This document shows positions 35,545-43,606 of a stretch of 64,000 nt of DNA, piece by piece. A program made the translations under genes and the position numbers. The notes below the pieces were generated by a model that was given only the letters and a program-made list of their open reading frames with translations, did no database searches and had not been told where the DNA came from. Numbering within the stretch: position 1 is the first letter of the stretch; the number at the start of each line of letters is the position of its first letter. Source of the DNA: Candidatus Aalborgicola danicus (lineage in GTDB: Bacteria > Pseudomonadota > Gammaproteobacteria > Burkholderiales > Burkholderiaceae_C); NCBI GenBank assembly GCA_016703945.1, contig JADJBC010000002.1:62001-126000 (forward strand), written 5' to 3'.

Positions 35545-35847
35545 ATGGAACTGACTCCCCGCGAAAAAGACAAACTGCTGCTCTTCACCGCCGCTTTGCT
35601 GGCCGAACGGCGCAAGACCCGCGGGCTCAAGCTCAATTACCCCGAAGCCATGGCCCTGATCAGCGCCGCCGTCATGGAAGGCGCCCGCGACGGCAAGACC
35701 GTGGCCCAGTTGATGAGCGAAGGCCGCACCGTACTGACCCGCGCCGACGTCATGGAAGGCATCGCCGAGATGATCCCCGACATCCAGGTAGAGGCCAGCT
35801 TCCCCGACGGCACCAAGCTCGTCACCGTTCACCAGCCCATTGTTTAA
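35545..35847 (+). CDS. ureA: Urease gamma subunit
   Basis: A 100-residue protein with the standard UreA start MELTPREKDKLLLFTAALLA, the central GLKLNYPEAMALISAAVMEGAR, and the end VTVHQPIV. It is the smallest of the three urease subunits and packs against UreC. It is the first gene of ureABC here and follows the sigma-54 type promoter. The gap to the next small gene is 32 bp. Confidence 0.97.
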   Translation: MELTPREKDKLLLFTAALLAERRKTRGLKLNYPEAMALISAAVMEGARDGKTVAQLMSEGRTVLTRADVMEGIAEMIPDIQVEASFPDGTKLVTVHQPIV

Positions 35848-35879
35848 GACCCGCGTCCTTCCCTTAGGAGAAAACCCAA

Positions 35880-36074
35880 ATGCGAACCTCTGCTTTAAAC
35901 GCTACGCTTTCCATAGCTGCATACGCAGTATCCACGGGGGCTAACACCGTATTTGCCCATGATGGCCACGGCCTGGGCGGTGGTACCCACTGGCATGCCA
36001 CCGATGTATGGGGCTTTGTGGTGGTCGGCACGCTGTGTGCGCTGGCCATCTGGATCGCACGCAAGGGAAAGTGA
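35880..36074 (+). CDS. Small His-rich single-helix membrane protein between ureA and ureB
   Basis: A 64-residue protein. The N-terminal 20 residues are largely encoded by a short dispersed repeat and act as a signal-like segment. The middle FAHDGHGLGGGTHWHATD has five histidines, able to bind nickel. A helix (WGFVVVGTLCALAIWIA) and a basic end (RKGK) follow. Such small proteins between ureA and ureB occur in other Burkholderiales. It might help handle nickel, but is much shorter than UreJ/HupE transporters. Confidence 0.75.
   Translation: MRTSALNATLSIAAYAVSTGANTVFAHDGHGLGGGTHWHATDVWGFVVVGTLCALAIWIARKGK
35898..35944 (+). repeat. SDR copy inside the small urease-operon gene
   Basis: CTACGCTTTCCATAGC to TCCACGGGGGCTAAC matches the dispersed repeat. 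It encodes residues about 7-22 (NATLSIAAYAVSTGAN) of the small His-rich protein, that is, most of its signal segment. Confidence 0.7.
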
Positions 36075-36083
36075 GCCCCGCCC

Positions 36084-36395
36084 ATGATCCCCGGTGAAAT
36101 CCTTTGCGACGACAACAGCCCCGAGCATGTGCTCAATACGGGGCGGCGCACCACAACCCTGGTTGTGCAAAACACGGCCGATCGCCCGATCCAGGTGGGC
36201 TCGCACTACCACTTTGCTGAAACCAATGGCGCGTTGGGCTTTGACCGCGCGGCGGCGCAGGGCATGCGGTTGAACATCGCATCGGGTTCGGCTGTGCGTT
36301 TTGAGCCCGGCCAACAGCGCACCGTGGAACTGGTGGACTTCGGCGGAGATCGCATCGTCTACGGCTTTCGTGGCTTAACGCAAGGAAACCTCTGA
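36084..36395 (+). CDS. ureB: Urease beta subunit
   Basis: A 103-residue protein starting MIPGEILCDDNSPEHVLNTGRRT, with the UreB signatures VGSHYHFAETN, GFDRAAAQGMRLNIASGSAVRFEPG and FGGDRIVYGFRG. It is part of the trimer with UreA and UreC. It is 9 bp from the small gene upstream and 2 bp from ureC, so it lies within one operon. Confidence 0.97.
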   Translation: MIPGEILCDDNSPEHVLNTGRRTTTLVVQNTADRPIQVGSHYHFAETNGALGFDRAAAQGMRLNIASGSAVRFEPGQQRTVELVDFGGDRIVYGFRGLTQGNL

Positions 36396-36397
36396 CT

Positions 36398-38143
36398 ATG
36401 GCAACGATTGGACGCCGCGCCTATGCGGAAATCTTCGGCCCCACCGTCGGCGACCGGGTGCGCCTGGCCGACACCGGTCTGCTGATCGAGGTCGAGAAGG
36501 ACTACACACTGGCAGCAGGCGCCTACGGTGAAGAGGTCAAGTTCGGCGGCGGCAAGACCATACGTGACGGCATGGCACAGTCGCAAAGAATGCGTGCCGA
36601 GGGTGCTGTGGACTGCGTGATGACCAATGCGCTGATCCTGGACCACTGGGGCATCGTCAAGGCCGATATTGGGCTGAAGGGCGGGCGCATCGTCGCCATC
36701 GGCAAGGCTGGCAACCCCGACACGCAACCGGGCGTGGACATCATCATCGGCCCCGGTACCGAGGTCATCAGTTGCGAAGGCAACATCGTCACCGCCGGTG
36801 GCATCGATAGCCACATCCACTTCATCTGCCCCCAACAAATCGAGGAAGCTGCCGCCAGCGGCGTGACCACGATGCTCGGCGGCGGCACCGGCCCAGCCAC
36901 CGGCACCTTTGCCACCACCTGCACGCCGGGGCCGTGGAATATCGAACGCATGTTGCAGGCGGCCGACGCCTTCCCCATGAACCTGGGCTTTCTGGGCAAG
37001 GGCAATGCATCGCTGCCCGCCGCACTGCACGAGCAGGTCAACGCCGGTGTCATTGGTTTGAAACTGCATGAGGACTGGGGGACCACCCCGGCGGCCATCA
37101 GCAACTGCCTGGACGTTGCCGACGAGACCGATGTGCAGGTGGCCATCCACTCCGACACCTTGAACGAATCGGGCTTTGTGGAGAACACGATTGCTGCGAC
37201 CAAGGGCAGAGGACTGTGCGCATTCCACACCGAAGGCGCTGGCGGAGGACATGCACCGGACATTCTCAAGGTGGTGGGCCAGGCCAACTTCTTGCCCAGC
37301 TCCACCAACCCCACCATGCCCTACACGGTCAACACGCTGGATGAACATGTGGACATGCTGATGGTCTGCCACCACCTGGACGCTGGCATTGCCGAAGACC
37401 TGGCCTTTGCCGAGAGCCGCATCCGCAAGGAAACCATCGCCGCCGAAGACATCCTGCACGACCTGGGCGCCATCAGCATGATGAGCAGCGACAGCCAGGC
37501 CATGGGCCGTGTCGGTGAGGTCATCATCCGCACTTGGCAGACGGCGCACAAGATGAAGGCGCAACGGGGCTGGTTGGCGGGGGCTGACGGCGGCATTGGC
37601 AATGTGGATGCCAACCCGCGGAACGACAACTTCCGCGCCAAGCGCTACATCGCCAAATACACCATCAACCCGGCGATTGCCCACGGCATCGGCCACGAGG
37701 TCGGCAGCATAGAGGTCGACAAATGGGCCGATCTGGTGGTCTGGAAGCCGGCCTTCTTCGGCGTCAAACCGGCCCTGATTTTGAAGGGCGGTTTCATATC
37801 GATGGCGGCGATGGGCGACCCCAATGCAAGCATCCCCACACCGCAGCCCGTGCACTACCGCCCCATGTTTGGATCGTTTGGTGGCGCATTGGCGCGTGGC
37901 TCACTCACCTTTGTGTCGCAAGCTGGCTTGAACGCTGGAATCAAGGAGCGTTTTGGTCTGGCCAAACCCTTGAGCGCCGTGAAGAACATCCGCGGGGTAC
38001 GCAAGCAGCACATGGTGCACAACAGCTACTTGCCGACCATGGAGATCGACGCCCAGACCTACAGCGTGCGGGCCGATGGGCAGTTGCTGACGTGTGAGCC
38101 GGCGATCAGCCTGCCGATGGCGCAGCGGTACTTTTTGTTTTGA
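36398..38143 (+). CDS. ureC: Urease alpha (catalytic) subunit
   Basis: A 581-residue amidohydrolase. The nickel-site histidines are in GGIDSHIHFICP. The lysine to be carbamylated is in GLKLHEDWG, and further ligands and catalytic residues are in VAIHSDTLNESGF, AFHTEGAGGGHAPD and the flap MVCHHLDAG, all intact. It ends AQRYFLF. It hydrolyses urea to ammonia and carbamate with UreA and UreB. After it the operon is interrupted by an antisense toxin-antitoxin pair before ureE. Confidence 0.98.
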   Translation: MATIGRRAYAEIFGPTVGDRVRLADTGLLIEVEKDYTLAAGAYGEEVKFGGGKTIRDGMAQSQRMRAEGAVDCVMTNALILDHWGIVKADIGLKGGRIVAIGKAGNPDTQPGVDIIIGPGTEVISCEGNIVTAGGIDSHIHFICPQQIEEAAASGVTTMLGGGTGPATGTFATTCTPGPWNIERMLQAADAFPMNLGFLGKGNASLPAALHEQVNAGVIGLKLHEDWGTTPAAISNCLDVADETDVQVAIHSDTLNESGFVENTIAATKGRGLCAFHTEGAGGGHAPDILKVVGQANFLPSSTNPTMPYTVNTLDEHVDMLMVCHHLDAGIAEDLAFAESRIRKETIAAEDILHDLGAISMMSSDSQAMGRVGEVIIRTWQTAHKMKAQRGWLAGADGGIGNVDANPRNDNFRAKRYIAKYTINPAIAHGIGHEVGSIEVDKWADLVVWKPAFFGVKPALILKGGFISMAAMGDPNASIPTPQPVHYRPMFGSFGGALARGSLTFVSQAGLNAGIKERFGLAKPLSAVKNIRGVRKQHMVHNSYLPTMEIDAQTYSVRADGQLLTCEPAISLPMAQRYFLF

Positions 38144-38157
38144 TGCAGCGGCACGCG

Positions 38158-38544
38158 CTATCGGGGTTGGATGTGTTCCCTGATCCACTGTGCAAAGGCA
38201 GCCTCGTCCACCACACCCGCGGCTACATCCATTACCGTCAACGTCGCATCGGCCTGGGTCGCGCGCAGGCGAAACCCATTGACCGCCAAAAACATACCCA
38301 CCGCCAGAAAAGCGGCGCGCTTGTTGCCATCGACAAAGGGATGGTTCTTGGCCAGTCCCACGCCATAGGACGCCGCCAGAGAAGCCACATCCGGTTGCTC
38401 GTACAGGGCAAGGTTTACCGGGCGCGCCAACGCCGAGTCGAGCAAACCCTCATCGCGCAGCCCCGGCGCACCGCCGTGCTCGGCCAGGCTCTCGTCGTGC
38501 AGCAAAAGCAGGACTTGCCGATTCACCCATTTCCATTGGCTCAT
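38158..38544 (-). CDS. doc: Doc/Fic-family toxin (death-on-curing)
   Basis: A 128-residue protein. The Fic motif HPFVDGNKRA is near residue 68, and the fold matches death-on-curing toxins, which phosphorylate EF-Tu in the best-known case. It opens MSQWKWVNRQVLLLLHDESL. It overlaps its partner gene by 4 bp, the usual TA arrangement. It is antisense inside the urease operon, 14 bp after the ureC stop, suggesting insertion. Confidence 0.9.
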   Translation of the reverse strand: MSQWKWVNRQVLLLLHDESLAEHGGAPGLRDEGLLDSALARPVNLALYEQPDVASLAASYGVGLAKNHPFVDGNKRAAFLAVGMFLAVNGFRLRATQADATLTVMDVAAGVVDEAAFAQWIREHIQPR

Positions 38545-38765
38545 TTGGCAAGCTGGTGGAAGGTGTCGCGGTATTCACGCATGAACTCGCGACCCAGTTT
38601 GAGTTGCTCCTCCAGTTCCGGGTCATATGGCGTCAGCGTTATCCCGTTGGCCGCCTCGGTCAAAAACACCGTGTCACCCTTTTCCACCTTCATCCGGGCC
38701 AGCACCTCTTTGGGCAGAATCACACCAACCGAGTTGCCGATTTGGGTCAATTTGAGAGCAGACAT
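38541..38765 (-). CDS. AbrB/MazE-type antitoxin partner of Doc
   Basis: A 74-residue protein. The SpoVT-AbrB fold is seen in LTQIGNSVGVILPKEVLARMKVEKGDTVFL. The C-terminal tail (EEQLKLGREFMREYRDTFHQLAK) would neutralise the toxin. It starts near the palindrome at 38783-38798, suited to autoregulation. Confidence 0.9.
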   Translation of the reverse strand: MSALKLTQIGNSVGVILPKEVLARMKVEKGDTVFLTEAANGITLTPYDPELEEQLKLGREFMREYRDTFHQLAK

Positions 38766-38782
38766 TGCCGTCTCCGAGTAGT

Positions 38783-38798
38783 TATAACATTTGTTATA
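38783..38798. promoter_or_regulatory. Palindromic operator of the toxin-antitoxin pair
   Basis: TATAACATTTGTTATA has 7-bp arms around TT, 18 bp before the antitoxin start. An AT-rich palindrome here is typical for AbrB-type antitoxin autoregulation, and it overlaps the likely promoter. It is also 33 bp before ureE. Confidence 0.75.
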
Positions 38799-38831
38799 TT
38801 AGCATCTGACACCACTCACTTCAAGCACCCC

Positions 38832-39518
38832 ATGCTCCAAGTCTCCAAATGCATCCCCCAAGGCAAAGGCCTGGCCCCCGTATTGCTCAAGCGCGCCAGC
38901 ACTGTCGAACTCGATTGGGACGTGCGCCAGAAGAGCCGCTTTGACGCCACCGATTCCGCTGGCCGCAACATCGGCGTGTTCCTGCCGCGCGGCACCGCAG
39001 TGCGCGGCGGCGATGTGCTGGTGGCCGAAGACGGTTCGCTAGTCAAGGTGCTTGCCGCACCACAATCGGTTTTGAAGATCACACACTGCACCGAACACGG
39101 TTCGCCCTACGACTTGATACGCGCGGCCTACCACCTGGGAAACCGCCACGTTCCCATCGAACTCAAGCCGGACCACCTGAAGATCGAACCCGATCATGTG
39201 CTGGCCGACATGCTTCGCGCCATGCACCTGATCGTGAACGCCGTGGATGAGGCGTTTGAGCCAGAGAGCGGGGCCTATGCGTCGGGTGGACACCCTCATA
39301 CTGGCAATGATCATGGCCATTCACACCATGACCATGCACACGACCACGGTCAGGCAAGTGATCACGATCACGCACCTACGGATACGCACGCGCAAGTGCA
39401 TCACCACCCACGCACCGAACCCAAGCCTTCGGCCGGCAAGAAGCTGGCGTCCATTCCGATAGCCGCAGCCAGCGCATCACCCCACGTGCATGGCCCCGGC
39501 TGCAGCCACAAGCACTAG
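38832..39518 (+). CDS. ureE: Urease accessory nickel-binding protein UreE
   Basis: A 228-residue protein with start at 38832 (MLQVSKCIPQGKGLAP). The N-terminal peptide-binding domain is followed by the metal-binding domain (CTEHGSPYDLIRAAYHLGNRHVPIEL). The C-terminal 60 residues are very His/Asp-rich (HTGNDHGHSHHDHAHDHG and later HPRTEPKP), a nickel store of unusual length. It delivers Ni(II) to UreG. It is separated from ureC by the antisense TA genes, so it may have its own promoter. Confidence 0.95.
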   Translation: MLQVSKCIPQGKGLAPVLLKRASTVELDWDVRQKSRFDATDSAGRNIGVFLPRGTAVRGGDVLVAEDGSLVKVLAAPQSVLKITHCTEHGSPYDLIRAAYHLGNRHVPIELKPDHLKIEPDHVLADMLRAMHLIVNAVDEAFEPESGAYASGGHPHTGNDHGHSHHDHAHDHGQASDHDHAPTDTHAQVHHHPRTEPKPSAGKKLASIPIAAASASPHVHGPGCSHKH

Positions 39519-39530
39519 GGCATACCTCAC

Positions 39531-40208
39531 ATGCTCGACTCCAGCCTGATGCAACTGATGTGGCTGGCCTCGCCAGCCCTGCCCATAGGCGGCTTTTCGT
39601 ACTCGGAATGCCTGGAAGCCGCCGTGGATACTGCACGAGTCGCTACGGAAAGTGAAGCATCCGCGTGGCTGGTGGACCATCTACACCTGAGCCTGGCGCG
39701 CTCCGATTTGCCCTCCGTGGCCCAGGCCATTCCCGCCTGGCGGGCCGATGACCACGCCCGCATCTCCGCACTGAACGCCTGGGTGCTGCAAACCCGCGAG
39801 AGCAGCGAGCTGCGTGCCCAGACCGAACAAATGGGACGTAGCCTGCTGGAATGGCTGCGCAACCACACCACCGCAACGCCGGGGCAGATCGCCGTGCTAG
39901 CCGGGCAAGACCCCACCTACCCGATTGCCTATGCACTGGCCGCAAGCAGCGCAGGCGCGCCGTTGCGCGAATGCCTGCTGGCCTATGCCTTTGGCTGGGC
40001 GGAGAACATGGTGCAAGCCGCGATCAAATCAGTGCCCTTGGGCCAGAGCGCGGGGCAACGCATCCTGTCGGCATTGACCGCCGAGATACCGGCTGCAATT
40101 GACAACGCACTAAGCATTGCAGACAACGACCGCCAAGCGTTCGCACCCATGCTGGCTATTCTGAGCAGCCAGCACGAGGTTCAATACTCAAGGCTTTTCC
40201 GGTCCTAG
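39531..40208 (+). CDS. ureF: Urease accessory protein UreF
   Basis: A 225-residue helical protein starting MLDSSLMQLMWLASPALPIGGFSYSE, with the family pattern of ALPIGGFSYSECLEAAV and late ALTAEIPAAIDNALSI. UreF acts as GTPase checkpoint with UreD and UreG during nickel insertion. Its stop and last codons fall within a reverse copy of the dispersed repeat (40202-40252). Confidence 0.95.
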   Translation: MLDSSLMQLMWLASPALPIGGFSYSECLEAAVDTARVATESEASAWLVDHLHLSLARSDLPSVAQAIPAWRADDHARISALNAWVLQTRESSELRAQTEQMGRSLLEWLRNHTTATPGQIAVLAGQDPTYPIAYALAASSAGAPLRECLLAYAFGWAENMVQAAIKSVPLGQSAGQRILSALTAEIPAAIDNALSIADNDRQAFAPMLAILSSQHEVQYSRLFRS

Positions 40209-40252
40209 CCCTCGTATCTATTGCGTAATTAGCTATCGTTTTTATAGTAAAT
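40202..40252 (-). repeat. SDR copy at the ureF-ureG junction
   Basis: In reverse orientation: GTCCTAGCCCTCGTATCTATTGCG through TTTTTATAGTA. It overlaps the ureF stop and fills most of the ureF-ureG gap, so the last ureF codons come from the repeat. Confidence 0.7.
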
Positions 40253-40255
40253 CCC

Positions 40256-40915
40256 ATGTCCACACTGCACCACATCGCCAACCGCACCAAGACCCTCCCT
40301 CCTCTGCGTGTCGGCATCGGTGGCCCCGTCGGCTCCGGCAAGACCACGCTGCTGGAAATGCTGTGCAAAGCCATGCGCGAAAGATACGACCTGGTCGCCA
40401 TCACCAACGACATCTACACCAAGGAAGACCAGCGCATCCTGACCGTCAGCGGGGCGCTGCCTGCCGAACGCATCATGGGTGTTGAAACCGGCGGCTGCCC
40501 GCACACCGCTATCCGTGAGGACGCCTCCATCAATCTGGAGGCCATTGACCGTATGCTGGTGGAATTTCCGAACGCCGACATCGTGTTTATCGAGAGCGGT
40601 GGCGACAATCTGGCCGCCACCTTCAGCCCAGAACTCTCGGACCTGACCATCTACGTGATCGACGTGGCCGCCGGCGAAAAAATCCCCCGCAAGGGCGGCC
40701 CCGGCATCACCAAAAGCGACATGTTTGTCATCAACAAGACCGATCTCGCGCCCTATGTGGGTGCCGACCTAACTATCATGGAGGCGGACACCATCCGCAT
40801 GCGCACCACGGCCAAAGGGCTCAAGCCGTTTGTGATGACCAATTTGAAGACCCAGGACGGCCTGAAGGCCGTAATTGCTTTCATCGAAACCAAAGGCATG
40901 CTGCGAGCCAGTTAG
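40256..40915 (+). CDS. ureG: Urease accessory GTPase UreG
   Basis: A 219-residue SIMIBI GTPase. Walker A GGPVGSGKTTLLE is near residue 23, the metal CPH motif (GVETGGCPHTAIREDASIN) near 80, and the Walker B/switch and NKTDLAP motif at about 160. It drives nickel transfer into urease. It is the last gene of the urease cluster, with tRNA-Ser 13 bp downstream. Confidence 0.97.
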   Translation: MSTLHHIANRTKTLPPLRVGIGGPVGSGKTTLLEMLCKAMRERYDLVAITNDIYTKEDQRILTVSGALPAERIMGVETGGCPHTAIREDASINLEAIDRMLVEFPNADIVFIESGGDNLAATFSPELSDLTIYVIDVAAGEKIPRKGGPGITKSDMFVINKTDLAPYVGADLTIMEADTIRMRTTAKGLKPFVMTNLKTQDGLKAVIAFIETKGMLRAS

Positions 40916-40928
40916 AATCTCAGCGTTG

Positions 40929-41018
40929 GGAACCTTGGCCGAGCGGTTTAAGGCACCGGTCTTGAAAACCGGCGAGGATGTGAGTCCTCCGTGAGTTCGA
41001 ATCTCACAGGTTCCGCCA
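40929..41018 (+). tRNA. tRNA-Ser (UGA)
   Basis: Acceptor GGAACCT pairs with AGGTTCC, the anticodon loop is CTTGAAA (anticodon TGA) between CCGGT and ACCGG, a long variable arm is present, TTCGAATC is the T-loop, and CCA is encoded. About 90 bases, class II shape. Confidence 0.95.
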
Positions 41019-41019
41019 G

Positions 41020-41046
41020 TAGCCCCCTATCAAGGGGCTTTTCTTT
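41020..41046 (+). terminator. Intrinsic terminator after tRNA-Ser
   Basis: AGCCCCCTATCAAGGGGCTTTTCTTT has a GC stem followed by T-rich sequence. It ends the tRNA or ureG transcript. Confidence 0.75.
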
Positions 41047-41443
41047 GAATCACGCTGACATTTCGCCCTTTTCACGCTGGGTTTTTGTTGCGATGTCTCG
41101 CTTCACATCATCCGATTTCGCCATTTGATGTGGGGATGAACGTGGGGACGGCTTTGGTTGAGAAAAAAATGACAACAGAACCCAACTGCGTTCCGCGAAG
41201 CAAACGACTTCTTTGATTTATCGCAAAGAAATTTTCTACAAATATTTCATAGTTCATTCAGGCGATTGCCTGACGCCAAGCGTCCCCTGGAAACAGGGAC
41301 AGAACCCGGTCCAAGACCGGGTTTTCTTTTGGTCATCCAGAACAGGAAGATCCAGCAACCTGGTATCGACCAGCGCCTGAGCAGCAGGATGGATATCGTT
41401 GCAGTGGATTACTGGCTTCCCTCAGCGCGACGGTGTACGCGGC
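41047..41443. other. Gene-free stretch downstream of tRNA-Ser
   Basis: No credible gene, no RNA gene and no clear repeat of the window's families are seen. A short GTGGGGATGAACGTGGGGACG direct repeat lies near 41130. The sequence is AT-richer than its surroundings. A tRNA gene followed by such sequence can be a remnant integration site, but no integrase or attachment repeat is visible. Confidence 0.4.
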
Positions 41444-42682
41444 TTAACTGACATTGGGCAGGAAAATTTCCTGCAAGTCACTCAGAAAATCGAAGCCCTG
41501 CCGTGTGGGCCGCACCCTGGAAAAATCTCGCTCGATAAGCCCCTTGCGCTCGGCCTCTTCGAGCGCAGCCGCAATAGCGGTCACGGCCAGACCGGTGCGT
41601 TCGGTAAAGTCACGCAGGCCAAAGCCGTTCCGTAGGCGCAGCGCGTTCAGCATGAATTCAAAGGGCAAGTCGGCGCGCCCCACTTCTTCATCCTGTGCCA
41701 CGGCATTGCCGGCCAGCGCGCGGTCCATGTACAGGCGGGGCTCCCGAAAGCGCATCTGGCGCACCACGCGGTGCGCAAAACTGAGCTTGCTGTGGGCGCC
41801 GGCACCGATGCCAAGGTAATCGCCAAACTGCCAGTAGTTCAGGTTGTGCTTGCATCGGTGACCAGTCCGGGCATAGGCCGAGACCTCGTAGCGCTCCAGC
41901 CCAGCAGCGCCCGTCAGATCTGTGATGTGGTCCAGCATGGCGTAGGCCGTGTCGTCCTCCGGTATTACCGGCGGGAACTTGGCGAAGTAGGTGTTGGGCT
42001 CAATCGTCAGGTGGTAGATGGAGATATGGGGCGGGCCAAACTGCAGCGCCGTGGCCATGTCTTGGCCTGCCTGCTCCAGCGACTGGCCGGGCAGCGCGTA
42101 CATGATGTCGAGGTTGAAGGTGTCGAACGAGTTTGCCGCCTCTTCCACCGCCGCCAGCGCCTGCGCGCGGTCGTGCACGCGGCCCAGGGCTTTCAGGTGC
42201 GCATCGTTGAAGCTTTGCACACCGATGGACAGGCGTGTGACACCCGCCTGGCGGAAGGCGCGGAAGCGGTCCGTCTCAAACGTGCCGGGGTTGGCCTCCA
42301 TCGTGATCTCGCAGTTGGCCTCCAGCTTGAGCCGCGCGCGGATGTCGCCCAGCAGGCGGTCAATCGTGGCCGGCGCAAACAGGCTCGGTGTGCCGCCGCC
42401 AATGAAGATGCTGTGAATGGTGCGGCCCCAGATCAGCGGCAGCGCAGCCTCCAGGTCGGCGATCACTGCGTCCACGTAGCGCAACTCGGGCAGCGCATCG
42501 CCGGGCTTCTCGTGGGAGTTGAAATCGCAATACGGGCACTTCTTCAGGCACCACGGCAGGTGCACATACAACGACAGCGGCGGCAGTGCTGCGAGTTGCA
42601 GCGTGCCAGGCCGCATGTAATGCGTCACGTCATGCACCACAGCAGCGTCTTGCGTAGTATTCGCGGGCTTAATTGGAATCAT
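41444..42682 (-). CDS. hemW: HemW-like radical SAM heme chaperone
   Basis: A 412-residue protein. The start at 42682 (MIPIKPANTTQDAAV) is chosen because the in-frame extension upstream lies in a palindromic element. The radical SAM cluster is in LPWCLKKCPYCDFNSHEK (CxxxCxxC). IHSIFIGGGTPSLF, MEANPGTFE and RLSIGVQSFND are HemN/HemW signatures, and the C-terminal HemN domain is present. HemW lacks coproporphyrinogen oxidase activity and delivers heme. Confidence 0.92.
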   Translation of the reverse strand: MIPIKPANTTQDAAVVHDVTHYMRPGTLQLAALPPLSLYVHLPWCLKKCPYCDFNSHEKPGDALPELRYVDAVIADLEAALPLIWGRTIHSIFIGGGTPSLFAPATIDRLLGDIRARLKLEANCEITMEANPGTFETDRFRAFRQAGVTRLSIGVQSFNDAHLKALGRVHDRAQALAAVEEAANSFDTFNLDIMYALPGQSLEQAGQDMATALQFGPPHISIYHLTIEPNTYFAKFPPVIPEDDTAYAMLDHITDLTGAAGLERYEVSAYARTGHRCKHNLNYWQFGDYLGIGAGAHSKLSFAHRVVRQMRFREPRLYMDRALAGNAVAQDEEVGRADLPFEFMLNALRLRNGFGLRDFTERTGLAVTAIAAALEEAERKGLIERDFSRVRPTRQGFDFLSDLQEIFLPNVS

Positions 42683-42692
42683 GCCACCCCCG

Positions 42693-42863
42693 GGGAGCCT
42701 GGGCGGCAGAGTGTTCTGCGCAGGTAAAGGAGGAGCCCGCAAAGCGGGCGGGGCAGAAATCCGCGGCTCCGAGCCTGCCAGCGCAGGCTTAGGCGGATTG
42801 AAGAGCCGTAGCCTCTGGCTGAGGCACGACCACGGAGCAGAACACTCTGCCGCCCAGGCTCCC
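42693..42863 (+). repeat. Palindromic element, long form, between hemW and rdgB
   Basis: Arms GGGAGCCTGGGCGGCAGAG (42693) and CTCTGCCGCCCAGGCTCCC (ending 42863) pair perfectly over about 27 bp. The core has GGAGCCCGCAAAGCGGGCGG and the CCGCGGCTCCGAGCCTGCC block, matching 33580-33748 but inverted. It fills most of the gap between hemW and rdgB. Confidence 0.88.
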
Positions 42864-42900
42864 GGCGCGAGCAAGACTTCAAACATAGCTCTACCGTGCA

Positions 42901-43501
42901 TCACGCCATCCAGTGCTCGCGGATCAACGCAGACATGGCCTTGGCCGAACGCCCGCGGTGGCTGTTGGCGTTCTTCACTTCAGTGGGCAATTGCGCAAAG
43001 GTTTGTCCAAACTCCGGTATCCACATCACAGGATCGAATCCAAACCCATTGCTGCCGGTCGGTTCTCGGGCGATCTGGCCCACCACCCGACCCATGGCGA
43101 TCAGCGGTTCGGGGTCGTCGGCGCTGCGAACCGCCACCAGCACACTGACCATGGCAGCCCTGCGGTTGCTGATGTCGTGCATTTGTTCCAGCAAGGCTCG
43201 CACGTTGTTGTCATCACCCTTGGCGTAGCCAAACTGGGTGGCGTAATACGCGGTGTCCACGCCTGGCAAGCCCCCAAAGGCATCGACACACAAACCGGCA
43301 TCATCGGCCAGTGCGGGCAAGCCCGTGTGTTGTGCCGCATTGCGCGCCTTGGTCAGCGCGTTTTCCACAAAGCTTCGGTAGGGCTCAGGCGCCTCGGGCA
43401 CCCAACTCGCCCTGGGGAACCAGGGTGCAGCCCAACGGCGTGAACATGGCTTGCAACTCAACCAGCTTGCCCGGGTTGTTGGAGGCGAGAACTATTTTCA
43501 T
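42901..43501 (-). CDS. rdgB: XTP/dITP pyrophosphatase, broken by one frameshift
   Basis: It starts at 43501 (MKIVLASNNPGKLVEL), the classic RdgB/HAM1 opening, then TLVPQGEL. The frame breaks near 43401-43403 (CCC on the plus strand); the rest continues VPEAPEPYRSFVENALTKARNAA, DDAGLCVDAFGGLPGVDTAYY and SHRGRSAKAMS. Removing one base gives 199 residues, the normal family length. The enzyme removes non-canonical purine triphosphates. A single indel in such a conserved gene suggests sequencing error. Confidence 0.9.
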
Positions 43502-43559
43502 CTTTTCCTGATCCCAGCCTGGCGCCGCCCTGGCTCCAAAGTTCTAAGTAAAATAGACC

Positions 43560-43606
43560 GCTAGCCCCCGAATTAATTGCGTGAGGCGCTATGTTTTTGA
43601 TAGTGA
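43560..43606 (-). repeat. SDR copy at the rdgB-rph junction
   Basis: In reverse orientation: CTAGCCCCCGAATTAATTGCG to GATAGTG. It overlaps the last codons of rph (SLSKT and stop at 43589), which it therefore supplies. Confidence 0.7.

Noticed and set aside
41047..41443. An integrated element at tRNA-Ser
   Set aside because: No integrase or repeat of the tRNA 3' end is visible within the window.
42683..42904. N-terminal extension of HemW
   Set aside because: It lies in the palindromic element, with no ribosome site. HemW proteins start at about the chosen position.
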